Positions 1 to 13,134 of a stretch of DNA of 64,000 bases are shown here, piece after piece. Source of the DNA: Ulva prolifera. Its lineage: Eukaryota > Chlorophyta > Ulvophyceae > Ulvales > Ulvaceae. The notes under the pieces are model-generated. The model had not been told where the DNA came from and did not search any database. It saw nothing but the letters and a program-made list of their open reading frames with translations. Numbering within the stretch: the stretch's first letter is position 1; the number at the start of each line of letters is the position of its first letter. The DNA lies in contig CM041196.1 of NCBI GenBank assembly GCA_023078555.1, positions 12,418,985 through 12,482,984 of the forward strand. The letters are read 5' to 3'. The translations under genes were made by a program, and so were the position numbers.

Positions 1-3000
1 CAATGGGCTCAAGCCGGGCAGTGTCCTTGCAGAGGCAGATATCTGCAGCTGGTGGCGGCTGGTATGCAGGTCATCGATCAGGTGATCGAAGCGGGCGACG
101 GAACCATGCTGCCTGACAGCGACCAGCCGAAGGAGTGGGCCGAAGCGATTAGGCAAGCGATCCTGTCGGGCAAACTCGCCGTCTCGTCGTGTGTCGTGCT
201 GAGCGTGCCCCTCATGCCAGCCGGGCCTCTGCGGCCCGTCACGCTGCCGTGCTGCGGCTTTGTGGTGTCTCTCGCTGGTGCACAGCAGATGCTGACAGCC
301 GGGAAGTGCCAGGTGTGCAAGGCTCCACTGGCATCCGACGTTCAGCTGCCGAGCAACGAGGCTGTTACAGCAGCCGTGCAGGCTGAGGCCAACGGCTTTG
401 AGCCGAGGGTCTTGAAGCGCGCAGATGTGGCAATCGATGCTAGCGGACAGACCAACATTGGCTCGGGAGGGGAGGGGACTGTGGTGAGGGGCACACTGCG
501 AGGAGGCAAGGCGGTGGCCGTGAAGCAGCTGCCGCTGCCGGCGGTGGTGGGGGCGAAGGAGGCGGCAGGGATGAAGCAGGTGGTGTCGGCGTCGTACCTC
601 GCGGGGGTGGCGAGCCCGTATGTGTGCAAGCTGCATGGCTCCTGCTGGACGGACTCGGAGCTGTGGTGCGGTCGCCCCTGCAGGAAATGTTTGTTATGTG
701 TGTAGTTGAGGGGTCCTGGGCTCTGGACGACATGTTTCACTCCGCACATTCACGCGCCTCTCAGCTGAGAACTAGTTCCTGTGAACACACTGTCTGAGGT
801 GCACCGTATGCATTCTGCCCTGCAGTTGTATGTGGCCAGTGTGTCGACATATGTGTCATGAATTTCAGGCTCGTCATGGAGCTCTGTGATGGCAGCCTGG
901 CTGACCTCGTGCCCCGGGTCAGGCAGGAGCGTGACATACCGGGCCTGCCACCTGTGGACACGGTCGCCCTCGGCCTCATGCTGTGCTCCGCGCTGGACGC
1001 TGTGCACCACAGGGCGCGCTGCCTGCACTTAGACATTACCCCCGGCAATGTGCTGCTGACAGGGCCGACTGGGTCTGGCGAGGCGCGCGGCGTGAGGCTG
1101 TCCGACTTTGGGCTGTCGAAGCACCTCCCGTCATGCGTGCTCTCTTCCCTGAAGACGAACGGGCCGCATTCGATCGTGCATGGAGTTGCCAAGGGAACGC
1201 CGGGGTACGCTCCCAAGGAGCAGCTGCAGCGCAAAGCGCAGCGGCGCAGCGACGTCTACAGCCTGGGCGCGACCCTGCTGTACGCGGCCACAGGGGCGCA
1301 CCCGTTCGGGGGGGAATCAGTGGAGCTCATATTGTACCAGTTGATGTCAGGTGCGGTGGAATCCTTGAGGGAACCATGTCCTGTTGATTTTACTGATGGC
1401 CAACGGGCTGGCTTGGAACCGACTTGAAACTGTTCTGCGGATCAGCGGTGTACACGTAGCCGCTTGCTAGTCCCTTAACTGCTGCGACCTGATACATCTT
1501 TACCGTCCGCATGCACACTGTCATGGCCAGCACAATCCTAGAGTGCCTAAGGAGTGGAGCGGGTGTCACCCATGCATGCGCTCAGGTTGGCAGCGCTGTC
1601 GTATCTCAGCCTTCTGATGATGTGCTACTCTCCCAAGCTCGCAAATGTGTGGTGAGCAGTTGTCCAGAGTGCGTGGTTATGGCATATGCACGGGCTATCA
1701 CAGTCGTGCCCGGTCTTTGGATCCGGAGGCTATCCGGAGGCTATCCAAGTCGACGTTGAGTTGCGCACTATAAAAGTTGTCTTCAGGTGGTTTCCAGGCG
1801 GTTTGGCCAAAAAGCCACATGTTCATTCGATTTTGTTCATATTTTTAAAGCATTTTCAAGATTCTTTTAAGTATAACCAGATTCTATTTGCTGTACTCTG
1901 TACCCCTGCAAGACCCATGAGCTTCATGTGTGATCGGTGATGTCCGCTGCAGGCAACCCGATGCCGGTGCCAAACCACGTTGAGCCTGCGGCCTTAAAGG
2001 ACCTCATCACATCTATGACAGCTGTCGAGGCGGGCGCCAGGCCGGCCCTCGCAGAGGTGCAGCACCGCCTTCAGGCCATTTACAGTGATCTGTTGGCGGA
2101 GGGTGCGGCGACCTGCTTCGTTGCGCCACCTGGCCACATGCTAACCACGGCTAGCGCTCCTGCACCCACCACTGCTGACAGGAAGCCTGGACTGGACAGT
2201 TTTAACAAGACCGAGCAGAAGAATGCCAATGTTGATGCGCCAGTGGACTCCATGAGGTCTCTAGCCCTCCAGTCTGCCCCAGAGTCGGATGCGGTGGCGC
2301 ATGTCCACGCTGTGAACAGCCATCGCATTCAAGATTTGTCCCTCACCCTCTCACAGGATAGCGATCATGAGGTGCGTCACTGCACATGCCTGTAGCGTAT
2401 TGTAGCTGTGTGCCGGAAGCGTGCAACACCGCACCAGGAGCATACGTCTCGGATACCCCGCACTCACGCTGATCGCTACAATGCACTGCGGTCCTGCACA
2501 GGAGTGTTTTGGCTGCAGTGACCTTCCAAGGCATCCGGAGCCAGTTCACCTCTCTGCGGTGAGGTCAAAGCTGTCACCGCTGCCGGCTCATTCATGTGGG
2601 GCTGCACATGCAAACACGCGGAGCATGTTCAGCATATGAACACCGACAACACGGACACAACCAGCTGTTGTCCACGGGTACCGGTGTACCTCTCCACAGG
2701 TGCCTCCAGCGCAGGGCACGCAACTTCACAGGCATGTGCATGTTCAATCTGCCTTTGCAGGATGTGAGCGGCATCCGCACGGTCGAGGACCTTGTTGCGC
2801 GCCTTTATGCCGGCACGCCCGGCCGCACCTTCGACTTCGGCGGCCGCACGCTGCACCTCACCTCCAGCTGGAAGGCCGCCTCAGATACATATTGTCGAGA
2901 GTCGTACATACCAGCGACAACCTATGCGCAGATGAGTTGCGGCTGCGGGGTCGTCTCCAACGTGACTCTGGCACTGGGTAGTCCCGATCGTGTGATGAAC

Positions 3001-4172
3001 CTCAGAGGATCGAGCCGGGTCGAGTTCCAAAATGTCACGTTTCAAGGTGAGTGCACATGGCAACAAGCGCGACTGCATCGTTGACGTGATGCACGTCGAC
3101 CATAACCACAGTGCTCCCACGCCTTCTGTGCCAATTGATGGCTGATACATGTGCGTTTGCTCATAACCGCGATGCGATCACAATTATCCCACTGCCAGCT
3201 CTGACCATAGCTGACCACCTGCTGTATCGGGGGCCCTTTAGATCGGCCCATGGCTCATTCATCTCATGGTACCACTATATGCATACTAGTTTTACTTGCA
3301 TACGCAAGTCAACATCACCTGCCAGCTATGCGCAGGGCTATGATATCTACACCGCGGCAATCGTCCATCTGTATATGCACAGACATGACATTGGAAGGAT
3401 GTTGAAACATGCAGCGACACTGCTCTTGGTCTTGTTGAGCTCGATTGCACTAGCACCAGGCGCCGTCCGTCTCTGTGCAGGTGGCATACTTGATTGCGAG
3501 GGCAAGCTTTGCCGTGTGGTTCTCAGAGACTCCACCTTCGAGGGCTGCCGGTTGGAGGTGGAGAGGGGCGCGGCGGTGCACCTCCACGGCGGCCGCCTGC
3601 ACGCCCTGCCACCGGAGGTCGCTAAACATCAGTACCTCTGTAAAGCAAGCAGAGACGGCACAACAGTGCATGCAACTGGCACTGTATTCGACGGCCGCAT
3701 TGGCGTAGCTCGCGGGGCAGCCTTTACTGGCGACCACGTGCACGTCAGCTTGGGCAGCGAAACTACATATGGCGTTGTTGTCAAGGGCGTGGGTAGCATC
3801 GTCACTCTGAGTGGCTGTAATATCGCCTTTGCATCAGGCGCCCCCCCCGCACAAAGCAATGGTGTGATTGCACAAGAGGCGGGTGTAGTCCATATGACTA
3901 GCTGCAGTGTGGTAGCTGGTGGTCGCGGCGTGTTGGTGTGTGGACTTTCAGCACGTGCTTGCCTGCGCAACTGCCAGATTCAAGCGGAGGTGGACGGCCT
4001 GTGGGTACAGGGGGCGGACTCGACGGTCCAGGCGGTGGGATGCATCTTCCGCGGTGGTACAAAGAATGTGGCCATTGCCAAAGATGTGGCCGTGGGCAGT
4101 GTATCACTGCAGAATTGTGATGTTGGCTCAACAACGCACCTCGCGCTGACCACAAGTCACAGTAGAGTTTGA
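1..4172 (+). CDS. Gene A: U-box/RING-like + protein kinase + right-handed beta-helix fusion (5'-partial)
   Basis: Exons inferred from splice phase: up to 665 (acceptor probably just before 70), 869-1350, 1953-2371, 2761-3046, 3481-4172; from 70 this gives 2475 bp, 824 codons plus TGA with all phases closing. The N-terminal part has a Cys-pair module around PLRPVTLPCC and CQVC (about 205-340), like the U-box/RING fold. A kinase domain follows: glycine loop GSGGEGTVV, lysine in AVAVKQ, catalytic HLDITPGNVLL near 1026, LSDFGLSK, GYAPKEQ and SDVYSLGATLLY; HLD replaces the usual HRD. After a Ser/Thr-rich linker come two exons of beta-helix coils (starting DVSGIRTVEDL) to the stop. No signal peptide or membrane segment is seen in the exons. 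The fusion suggests a cytosolic signalling protein with ligase-like and scaffold parts, but this is inference. The start lies left of the window. Gene B is its paralogue. Confidence 0.75.
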
Positions 4173-4509
4173 GCGCACCGACTGAGCTGTGCACAGTGGA
4201 GCTGTGACAGGAGTGTGAAAGATGATGGCTCGATGTATGCGGTGGATGGCCGAGAGCTTCGTTGCGTGTGCACACATGCGGTTGCTTACAGGAGCTACAA
4301 GTGCTCTTTGACTGACATGTATTCACGCCTGAGCTTGCCTTCGGTTTGTGGTCCAAGGGTCGTCCATCATGTGTGAATCAACTGCTTCGTGAATATCTGT
4401 ATGTGCATGTGCAGCGGGTACGGAGGTTCAGCACAAGTATCAAGGGCTTTGACCTGTGTTCCTGGCATCGTTTTTTGACTTTTCTTCAAATTAATCGACA
4501 CCTGCGAGT
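4173..4509. other. Spacer between gene A and the Gypsy element
   Basis: About 340 bases with no supported gene, presumably the 3' untranslated region of gene A and flanking DNA. Short reading frames here show no recognisable motif. Confidence 0.5.
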
Positions 4510-4735
4510 GTGCTGGAAGGACATGTCAGTCCGACTTATTGAGAGTGTCTGGTGGTGCTTACTGCATACTGGGTGCCACTGTTAGTGAATAAGTTAAAGA
4601 CATTGTCAGGACTATTTAATCCTGGTCTAGGTTACATTCTACGGACTGTGCAAACCTGTAACGACCTGGTCTTGCCTTCTCTTTCACTGGCATCGGTGAG
4701 CAGTTTCGCGACTCTCTCCTAGACGTTCATAGAGT

Positions 4736-5239
4736 ATGGCTGACAACGACGACAATGCTGGTGCTGGTGGGCCTGCCCCACGGAACCGTCAGATTCATCT
4801 CAACGACATCCTGGGCAATCGAAGGCTCTGCGATAACATTCCTTCTTTCATGAAGACCTTCCTGCCTAGAGTGTATGATTCGTTTGTAGAGAATGATTAT
4901 GAATCCGTCGCTTACGTATGTTGGTCCGGGCCGCAGTTGCCGCTCCCAGGGTTCCCACCCGGTGGCAATGATTTTCTTTCGTGCATCAAGCGGACCATCC
5001 GCAGTCTCGCCCTTCACAGCAACCGGACGCACACAGAGTTGGTGCGCCTGAGATCTACGCTGGCATTTCTGAAGACGCTACAGGCTAAGGCAGCCGCTCC
5101 GGTCACTGACCCGGAGCGGGTCTCGATGCCGCCCGCGGCGTCAGACGACCTCGCTACGTCTATTGCAGCGCTCGAAGGAGCTATCTCCGCACTGGACGTC
5201 ACCCACACGGTGCCGCAAATCCGGTTCCCCCAGGTCTAA
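4736..5239 (+). mobile_element. Leading reading frame of the Gypsy element, function unknown
   Basis: A 167-residue acidic-start frame beginning MADNDDNAGAG lies just inside the presumed left LTR. It has no motif that I recognise; the C-terminal third is Ala/Ser/Thr-rich. Its position suggests an extra leader protein or an N-terminal gag part, but it could also be an unrelated captured sequence. Confidence 0.4.
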
Positions 5240-5879
5240 GGTAAGTTTCACATCGGGCTGCTAGTCCCCAGCCCCAGCTAGCAGAGGGGGTTTGGCCCGT
5301 CTGTTTAGTCGCCTGTACGCGTTGCCACACGCGTGCGATGTTTCAATTGCGAAGTGGTTTGCGCACAGTGGTGTGCAGGCTGCTGAGCTTAAGTGTCGTA
5401 GCGCTCGGTTGCAGCGAAGTCACGCGTCGAATTGTAGATTTGTGGTCAGTACGCCGTACGTGCGGTCTATTGCATCGCGCCGTGTGCGGAGATTGTGCGG
5501 TCTGGTCATGCATCCCACACGAATAACGGCCCGTGTCTTTCCGACATTAGGCAGTGTTATCTCCGAACAGCGTTTGTGGTTGTTTCGTAGGTTTTGGCTC
5601 GAGGAGGGTTCAGCTCTGCGGGGCTGTTCTCGTAATCGAGGGTTCGACGCGGTCGATCCACCCAGTCATAGTATCATAATTTACATTCACACACAAACCC
5701 CTAGGGTTGATCGTGCGCACGAATGACAGTGAGACGAATCGTCGTGTCTCACATAATGCACTTATGCATGGTGACGCAGAATCTATGACATGCGAACAGG
5801 TCGCGTTCACCACAGCCTTTCCGGCAATCGACGGTCCTACACCAAACATTTATATACCCGGCAGCCCAACCACGTAATA

Positions 5880-6830
5880 ACTATGACCTCTCCAACCATA
5901 GCTGATCGAGTTAGAGAGAGACGTCGCTTGGATACACCCACTAGTGTCGAGCGCAGTAGAAGGTTACCCTTGCCCTCGGATCACACGGTACCAGGTCCGG
6001 GTGACGACCCAGTTATTCACACTGATCCGTCATCGAGTGCAGCTACAGACGAACCTGCCCTCCCCCTCCCGCGGCCGAATGCAACGATGTCGGCCAACTT
6101 CAACCCCTACTCAGTGATCAAGCCCCCGACCTTCAAAGGAGGTAAGCTCCAGGACTCATTTCCAGCTTTGACATTTCTTGATGAATTAGAGGAGTTTTCT
6201 CCATTAGCGAGTATTTTTGTGACGCCGCCTCAGGTTTCACGCGTTGTAAGGTCTGCATACAGACTGGTTGTTTCCCCGAATCGTCATACGCACGCACATG
6301 GTTCGCAAAGCACAAAGCATCATTTGCTGACTTTGCAGCGTTCCGAACCGCGTTCCACGAGCATTTTGCGTCGGCCGCAGCTGACTTAGTATCTGTCCAA
6401 TCACAATGGGTCAATGCACGTCAACGCAATGGTGATACCGTTGCACACTTCATTCAGCACATGACCAAAATCGATACATTGCTATCACACTTAGGTCACA
6501 ATGTGTCTGATGCTGAAGCCATCATGCGTTTCACGGAAGGCTTGCAACCTGTTTTACGACAGCGCCTTTCTGAAAAGCGCATAGAGAGTTCCGGTCTTTC
6601 TTTAAACCAATTACACAGACTAGCACAAGTGCACGAGCAATCCACGCGTCAAGCGCGCAATGCCACAGGCGCAGGTCGCCCTGCTTTGAATGCCATGCAC
6701 GGCAACGTGAAGTCATGTTGGTTCTGCAAGAAGCGAGGCCACGTGGCCGCTGACTGTCGCAAAATTGCAGCTCGTAAAGCTGCGGGCACATGGGTTGACA
6801 ATCCCCGAGGTGATGCTGCAAGGGAGTAAG
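5880..6830 (+). mobile_element. Gag region of the Gypsy element
   Basis: The stretch encodes capsid-like sequence and ends with a zinc knuckle, CWFCKKRGHVAADC (CX2CX4HX4C), near 6717-6760, diagnostic of retrotransposon gag. Downstream, the element continues beyond the nested Copia insertion at 13488. The region is degraded. Confidence 0.7.
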
Positions 6831-6922
6831 CCTGTAAGGTCCACCGGTCCTAGGGGCCACTGGACGCACTTTGGTGCATGACTCACACGCTTAGTCGCAA
6901 CAAGTCTGATTGATTGACGCCA

Positions 6923-6927
6923 GTTGG
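6923..6927 (+). repeat. Target-site duplication (left), Copia insertion
   Basis: The 5-base GTTGG immediately before the Copia 5' LTR is repeated immediately after the 3' LTR at 13483-13487. Five-base duplications are the norm for Copia integrases. Confidence 0.9.
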
Positions 6928-7276
6928 TGTCACAATGCATGAGCCTGCGGGCAGCAGCGTGGTGACACGTGCACCCATGCACGGACGATCCGCGGATCCA
7001 GTGTAGGGGAAAGCCGCCAGCCGGGATTGACTCGATGTAGTGAGGGAGATCCTGCGAGGATCTCCCGCCGTAATCTTGACTATTTAGTGTGCATATAAGT
7101 CTGTGCACACACAGAGCTGTAACCATTCTCTTTACTGTTTCTCGGTACTAGCACTCCCCTTTAAGCGTTTCCTCGGTTCTACCTCTAAGCGCAGCAGGTA
7201 TGGAACGCTGGCTGTCCTGACCTGACCTGTACTAAAGACTGCGCGTCTAACCTGACAAGATAGAGCATTTCTGACA
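6928..7276 (+). repeat. Copia 5' LTR
   Basis: A repeat of about 349 bp starting TGTCACAATGCATGAG and ending CTGACA, matched by 13135-13482 with about 96-97% identity by eye. It contains a catataagt TATA-like box near 7092. Confidence 0.92.
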
Positions 7277-7582
7277 TGGTATCGGTGAATGTTTGCGTTA
7301 TGTCCGTTTATGGTCTTGTTAAGGAAGCCGTTGGCCAAAGTCTGCGCGCAGACACGGCAGGCATTCCACTGTTCTGCCGGCGCTCAGACTGCGGTCAAAA
7401 GCGCAGGCATCATGTAGCTATCTCGTAGTATATTGTTGTTAGACACAATTCGAGAAGCTTGTTTAATGATCAGCGCTGAGAAAAGCGAACGCGTTCGCTT
7501 ATTTTTCTCAACCTGTCGGCTTGCGAGCCATCCCATCGGTTAGTTGCTGCGCGCGACAAACAACCGTCTGTCCTACTGCAGA

Positions 7583-7638
7583 ATGTCTGGCGATCTTTCC
7601 AACCGCAACCCTCTCTTCGAGGAAGTCGAGGGCAATGC

Positions 7639-7677
<39 letters not shown>

Positions 7678-8910
7678 GCAGCAGCAGCAGGGCGATGAGC
7701 ATCAGGCTCAGCCCGAGGGTATGCATCTGAGATACGGCCGTGTTGTCCCAGCTCGTGGCGAATCCCACATGGGGGACAGCAGTCAGCAGGTACCCCCTCC
7801 CTCTCATGTTGTGAACGACCATGGTCGCAATGAGTCGATGATCAGCCTCGAAACGTTGACCGAAGCGCTGCGTGCATCTCGGGGACGTAACGCGCCTGAT
7901 CTATCGAAAGGGAAACTGCCTGAGTGGAATCACAAGACTGAAAGCTTCGTTGCGTACGAGCAGAAAGTCTTTTTGTGGTTAGGACAATTCGAGTTAGATC
8001 ATTTGTTGCAGCACGCACCGTCTGCGGACGAACATCGTCTCCATGCTAGGGCGAGGACACAGGTCCTTATGTCTTTGCCTGACGCGGATAGGACAACTGT
8101 GTATCGCATGTCACACCTGTGCAAAGCATGGTCCTGTTTAACTGCAAAGTATAGGCCAAGCACCGAAGCCGAAATCCACAGACTGTGGAGTCGGTTCAAT
8201 TCTTTATCACAAAACAATAGAGATGTTGCGACATATTGTGGTGATGTGATGAGTGTTTACACTCAACTGGAGGCACTAGGTGCCGACGTGGGCCAGCGAT
8301 GGCTTCGCTTGAAATTGTTAGAAGTGGGGGAGGAGTTCAACGCTGTGCGCGGCGAAGTTGCTCACTCCTCCCCACATGTAATCATATCTCGTTTGACTGA
8401 GCATGCCGACTTGCTCAAGCAACAACGGTTGCAGGCTAGGTCTGGGACGCCTGCGGGCAGACCAGGCCAAGGCTTGCGCAAGCAGAATCGTGGTGACAGT
8501 CCTGTGGTCGCCGCCCTTGCGGCAGGCCAGCCTCCTCACGAGGAGACCAGGATTTGCTTCTTCTGCAAGAAGAAAGGACATCTGCGTGCGAACTGCCCCC
8601 AGCGCAAACATGCTGCGGCCAAAGATGTTTGTGCTGTAGAAATGCCCGACAAGTGTCCCCCTGACGCGTCTCTGCCTTGGAATATAATCATTGATAGTGG
8701 TTCGGACATGCATATCGTAGGAAACCGTGAAATGTTTACTGAGTACGGTCCGTGTCAGAAGACTGCCAATCCTGCGGGACCTGGTCAGCTTCCGATTGTG
8801 GGCAGGGGAACCATCCAGGTGAACCTGGGTACTTATGTTGAGAAGCATGGGAACCGACATCCGTTGGATATTGAAATCCCGGGTGTCTACTATGCTCCTA
8901 TGTCCGTATA
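7583..8910 (+). mobile_element. Copia gag and protease region with a polyglutamine tract
   Basis: The frame begins MSGDLSNRNPLFEE. A CAG run near 7638-7690 encodes a glutamine tract close to the N-terminus. The middle (MSLPDADRT, LTAKYRPS) is the Copia gag core, followed by the zinc knuckle and the protease DSG motif. A relic of the same family lies at 21.8-22.9 kb on the other strand. Confidence 0.85.
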
Positions 8911-8999
8911 ATCTGCTTGGTACAATGGGTTTGAGGCACGAGCAGACCTTCTTAGACACGCGTAGGACTGTCGTGTATGTTCCTGGTCTGGGTGATATG

Positions 9000-11470
9000 G
9001 CCACCGACGTTGAGGATGATGTTAAGCATCAGGAGCTTGACGAAGATGGTCATCCTGTCTTTGCATTTAAAATGGCTGTCGAGTCTAAGCCTGTCCTTGT
9101 CGGTGCCCATGTGAATAGTGGAGTAGTCTGGTCCAACCAGAGCAGCCCGACCTGCGTGGTCAAGGATCAGCAGAGGTGGCACCATGTGGTAGCTGCGGCT
9201 ATTGATCTGCAGCGACCCAATGCTGGGGGAGCTGAGATCCCACATGACGCCTACCTGCTGGAACCTGCTTTCATAGCGCACTTGTCTTTTCATCAGTCAA
9301 ACTGGGTGCTCAAGTGTATGCAAGCCAACGCTGAGTTTTATGGTGGTTTGAATTTGAGTGTCGATTCCGAGCCACTAGGGAATCGTTGTCACGGCTGCAG
9401 AATTGGCAAAGTTCCTGCGGCTAACTTTTCTGCCAATGATCGTGAGCTCATGGGCCAGGCGAAATACCCTGGCGAGCAACTGCATGCCGATTTAGCTGGT
9501 CCTGTCACTCCAGTAGGAATTGGAGGTGTGAAATATGTTTTGTTTGTGATGTGTGCCTTTACTCGGTACACTTTCGTGGTCGGTCTGCGCAAAAAGAGTG
9601 AGGCTGCGGCCATGATCTCTTATATGATTGAACGCATTCGGGTGAATGTGGTGAAGCCAGGTGAACCGGGTGTGCGCATCCTACACACCGACAAAGGGGG
9701 AGAGTTCCTGGTTGCGGCCTTAAAACTCTACCTCCAGCGTCGCGGCATCACTCACCGCTTGACCCCCACAGCCAATCATCGCTGTAATGGCATGATTGAA
9801 CGGAGAATCGGAATTGCATTCGAGGCTCTCCGTGCAGTGCTGCTTGCGAGTGGCCTGCCTCTGTTTCTGTGGATCGAATGTCTTGCCAGTGTCGTACATG
9901 GTCACAATCTCACGCCGTGCTCGGCGCTGTACCACGACAAACTGGCACGCATTCTCAAGTCCCTCAAAGCTCAGCACAACATCAACGCTGCGGCTGATGT
10001 GGATGCGGCTGAAAAGGGCAAGAAGCGCATGAAAAAGGCCGAGCGCGTAAAGTTGAAGGAGGAGGGAAAACGCAAGTACCAGTTGCTTGCGACTACAGAG
10101 TTAGACGAGTTTTTAGTGCGGTCGTGTGATAAGGACATTATTCCTTATATGTCTTTTTTCAGAGACACCTCCGTTGAGGTGTTCCATGATCTGCTGCGGC
10201 AGCAGCGTCCATGGGGGGTTGAAGTGTATGCATATCCCCGGGATGACAAGCTGCGTAAGCTGTCCCCGCGGGGGGTTCTTGCATACTGGGTCGGGGCTGG
10301 GCTGGGCCCCAGCATGCATCGTGTGTACGCCCAGGATGTTCCTGGGGGTAGGGTTTTTGTTGTGCGTCAGGTGATGTGCACTGCGGATCAGATGATCCGT
10401 CACGTACGAAAGTACGATGCGTCCGCCGTTGTGGACAAAAGGGAGCCTGAGGAGTTTGCGAACTCCTACACGGTTGTCTTTGAAGGGGACGATGAGGGGG
10501 TTCGCGTGACCAACAGTGATGTGCCTCCATTCGCGGATGATCACACTTATGACGGGGGAGTGTTGCGGCGTCTGCGTGACCAAATTCACACCCCCCCAGG
10601 CCATGGTAGGGTTCCTGTCATGGAAATGACTTTCCGGCAGGATAACCCAGTACCTCACCCGGAAGTGTACTCCCCGCGGTTTGGAGCTGGCTCCTCTGCG
10701 GAGGTGATCCGGCGTGACCCGTCCAGGGCCACACCGGAGGTAGCCAGAGTTGCCTTGCATCGCACGCGTGCGACTTCGAGAGCTGCGGCTCATCCCGAAG
10801 TCCCTGTCCCTCCTCGTTTGCGCGGTCAGGTGCACCACCCTGAGGCAGTGCCCTCACGAACTGTCGAGTATGTTGTCACTCGGCAGGCTGTTTTGCACGA
10901 CCCTGGTGTGGAAGCTGCGTTCCCTGTTCAAATGTCCGTCAGTGCGTCTGACGATGACATGGATGAGGACGATGACGGTCCTGGCATCTACGACGATGAC
11001 GATGAGCAGCAGATGGACTACACCATTTCAGATGATGAACAGGCTGCGGCCCATCAGAATCTGGAGGCTCAGCGGGTCCGTTCCGGAAGTAATTCGGCTG
11101 CGGCCTCAGCATCTGGCGCGGGGGCAGTTGCTCAGCCCCTGCGAGGAGCTGCGGCGCCGAGGCCCTTCTGGGAGGATGAGCCAGATGAGGTGGTGACCGG
11201 TTCCGAATCAGGGGGAGAGGTTCCGGACCCCTCAGCCGCTGTTGGGGTTGATTTGCCTGAGGAGGTGAGGGCCATTCCAGCTGCCTTACCTCGCATTAAA
11301 ATCAATCCCCTTGTACGCAGACGCCTTTTTCCATTGGCTGCGGACGTAGCAGCTGTATGCATGCATGAGCCTGCGGGCTCTGACATTGCTAGTAGTGAAA
11401 CAGATGTAGCTGCTATTGACGCTCCAGGTTGCAATCAGGACACATCAGCCGCGGCTGACTGTGGAGTGTC
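9000..11470 (+). mobile_element. Copia integrase and spacer region
   Basis: The integrase core has DLAGPVTPVG near 9490 and HTDKGGEF near 9685, spaced as in the DDE core, preceded by a zinc-binding-like HSFHQSN/CHGC stretch. After the core is a long Ala/Asp/Glu-rich spacer of low complexity (DDDMDEDDDG type) typical of the variable integrase-RT linker. Confidence 0.8.
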
Positions 11471-11599
11471 CTGAAGCATCAGCATGTGGAGTCTGGCGAG
11501 CAGCAGAATGCTCAGCGTCGTGGGTCGCGCCGAGCAGCTGCCGTCAGGAAGCAGAAGGCCTCCGACCCTGATCTCCCTTCTATGAAGGAAGCACTCGCG

Positions 11600-13117
11600 A
11601 GTGCAGACAGGGTTGCTTGGCTGCGTGCCATGCAGGAGGAGGTAGATGCACTGGGTGAGCACGGAACCTTCGGGTTGTGCTATCTGCCTACGGGCAAACG
11701 GGCAATCTCGGGCAAATGGGTGCTTAAGATTAATCGCGGGCCTGCGGGCGAGATTCAGCGCTATAAGGCACGATATGTAGCTCGTGGTTTTTCTCAGGCG
11801 GAAGGGGTAGACTTTTTTGAGACCTGGTCCCCTGTCGATAGTTATGCGACACTGCGTGTGTTGCTGTCAATTGCTGCTCAGGAAGATTTAGAGATTAGAC
11901 ACATAGATATTCAGTGTGCTTTTCTGAATGGTGAGTTAGAGGAGGAAGTGTTCGTTGAACAGCCCCTGTTCTTCACAGATGGGACAGCACGTGTATGGAG
12001 ATTGTACAAAACCTTGTATGGCCTGAAGCAAGCCGCTCGCGAGTGGCATAAAGCTTTAATAAAGGTCTTAGCTGAGATGGGATTTGTGTGCGCACAGAGT
12101 GATCCCGGACTGTATGTTAGAACATCTGGTCGCTGCTTTATTTTTCTGTGGGTCGACGACTTGTTCATATTTAGCAGCTCTGCGGGTCTGCAAGAACTTG
12201 TCGATATCATTCTCACGAAATTCGAATGCAGAGATTTGGGTGAACTTGCATGGGCACTTGGCACAGAGATCATGCGTGATCGCAAGGCCAAAACAATCGT
12301 CATGACACAACGAAACAAGATTCAGAACTTGCTTGAAAAATACAGTATGTCTGATTGTCGAAAATCTCCCACTCCCTTAGTGCCGCGGCAACAACTAAGG
12401 AGTGCGAAAGAGCATCCTGACCTGGAGAAAGCCAGTGCTGCTGAGCATTCCAGGTTCATGAGTGTTGTAGGAAGCATCCAGTATATTGCAGGAGTGACAC
12501 GACCTGACCTGAGGTATGTGGCACATGCCCTGGCCCGGCACATGTCTTGTAGTCTAAAGGAACACTGGTCTGCCGTGCAACATGTTCTGAGATACCTGCA
12601 GTCCACGAAGAATCTAGGGATAAAGTTCATAGGCTCTGTGGGACATGGGTGTTTGCTAGAAGCTTTTTCGGATGCAGACTTTGCGAATTCTGCTGATCTG
12701 AAAAGTGTATCTGGTATGATTGTTCGGGTGTATGGGAACTGTGTTCTCTGGCGCTCGAAGAAGCAGAGTATGGTGGCTGGGGATACTACTGAGGCTGAAC
12801 TCATTGCGATGAGTGCAACAGCTAACGAGCTCATGTGGATGAAGCAGTTGCTTCTCGATGTGAAGCTTGTCCCACATAAGCCGACTCCGTGGGGTGACAA
12901 TAAGAGTGCCAACATTTTGGCTGTGAATGCTGTGTCCACTGACAGGTCCAAGCACATTCGTGTGCGGCACTTGCGAGTGCGGGAATATGTCCAGATGGAT
13001 GAACTCGAGGTAGCATGGGTTGGCACTGTTGATCAATTGGCGGATGTGTTTACCAAAGTGCTGCCCGGACCTGCCTTGCAGGAAGTTCGTAATAAACTCC
13101 AGCTAGTGGAGACTTAG
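11600..13117 (+). mobile_element. Copia reverse transcriptase and RNase H region
   Basis: The RT begins around MKEALASADRVAWLRAM, carries CAFLNGELEEEVFVEQP and the active-site LWVDDLFIF, and continues into RNase H (AFSDADFANSADLKS, TEAELIAMSA). The frame ends just before the polypurine tract and 3' LTR. Confidence 0.88.
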
Positions 13118-13134
13118 CAGGGTTTATGGGGGAG

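Noticed and set aside
3481-4172. Pectate lyase or other polysaccharide-degrading enzyme
   Set aside because: The beta-helix pattern is present, but no lyase catalytic residues or secretion signal are visible, and the domain is fused to an intracellular kinase.
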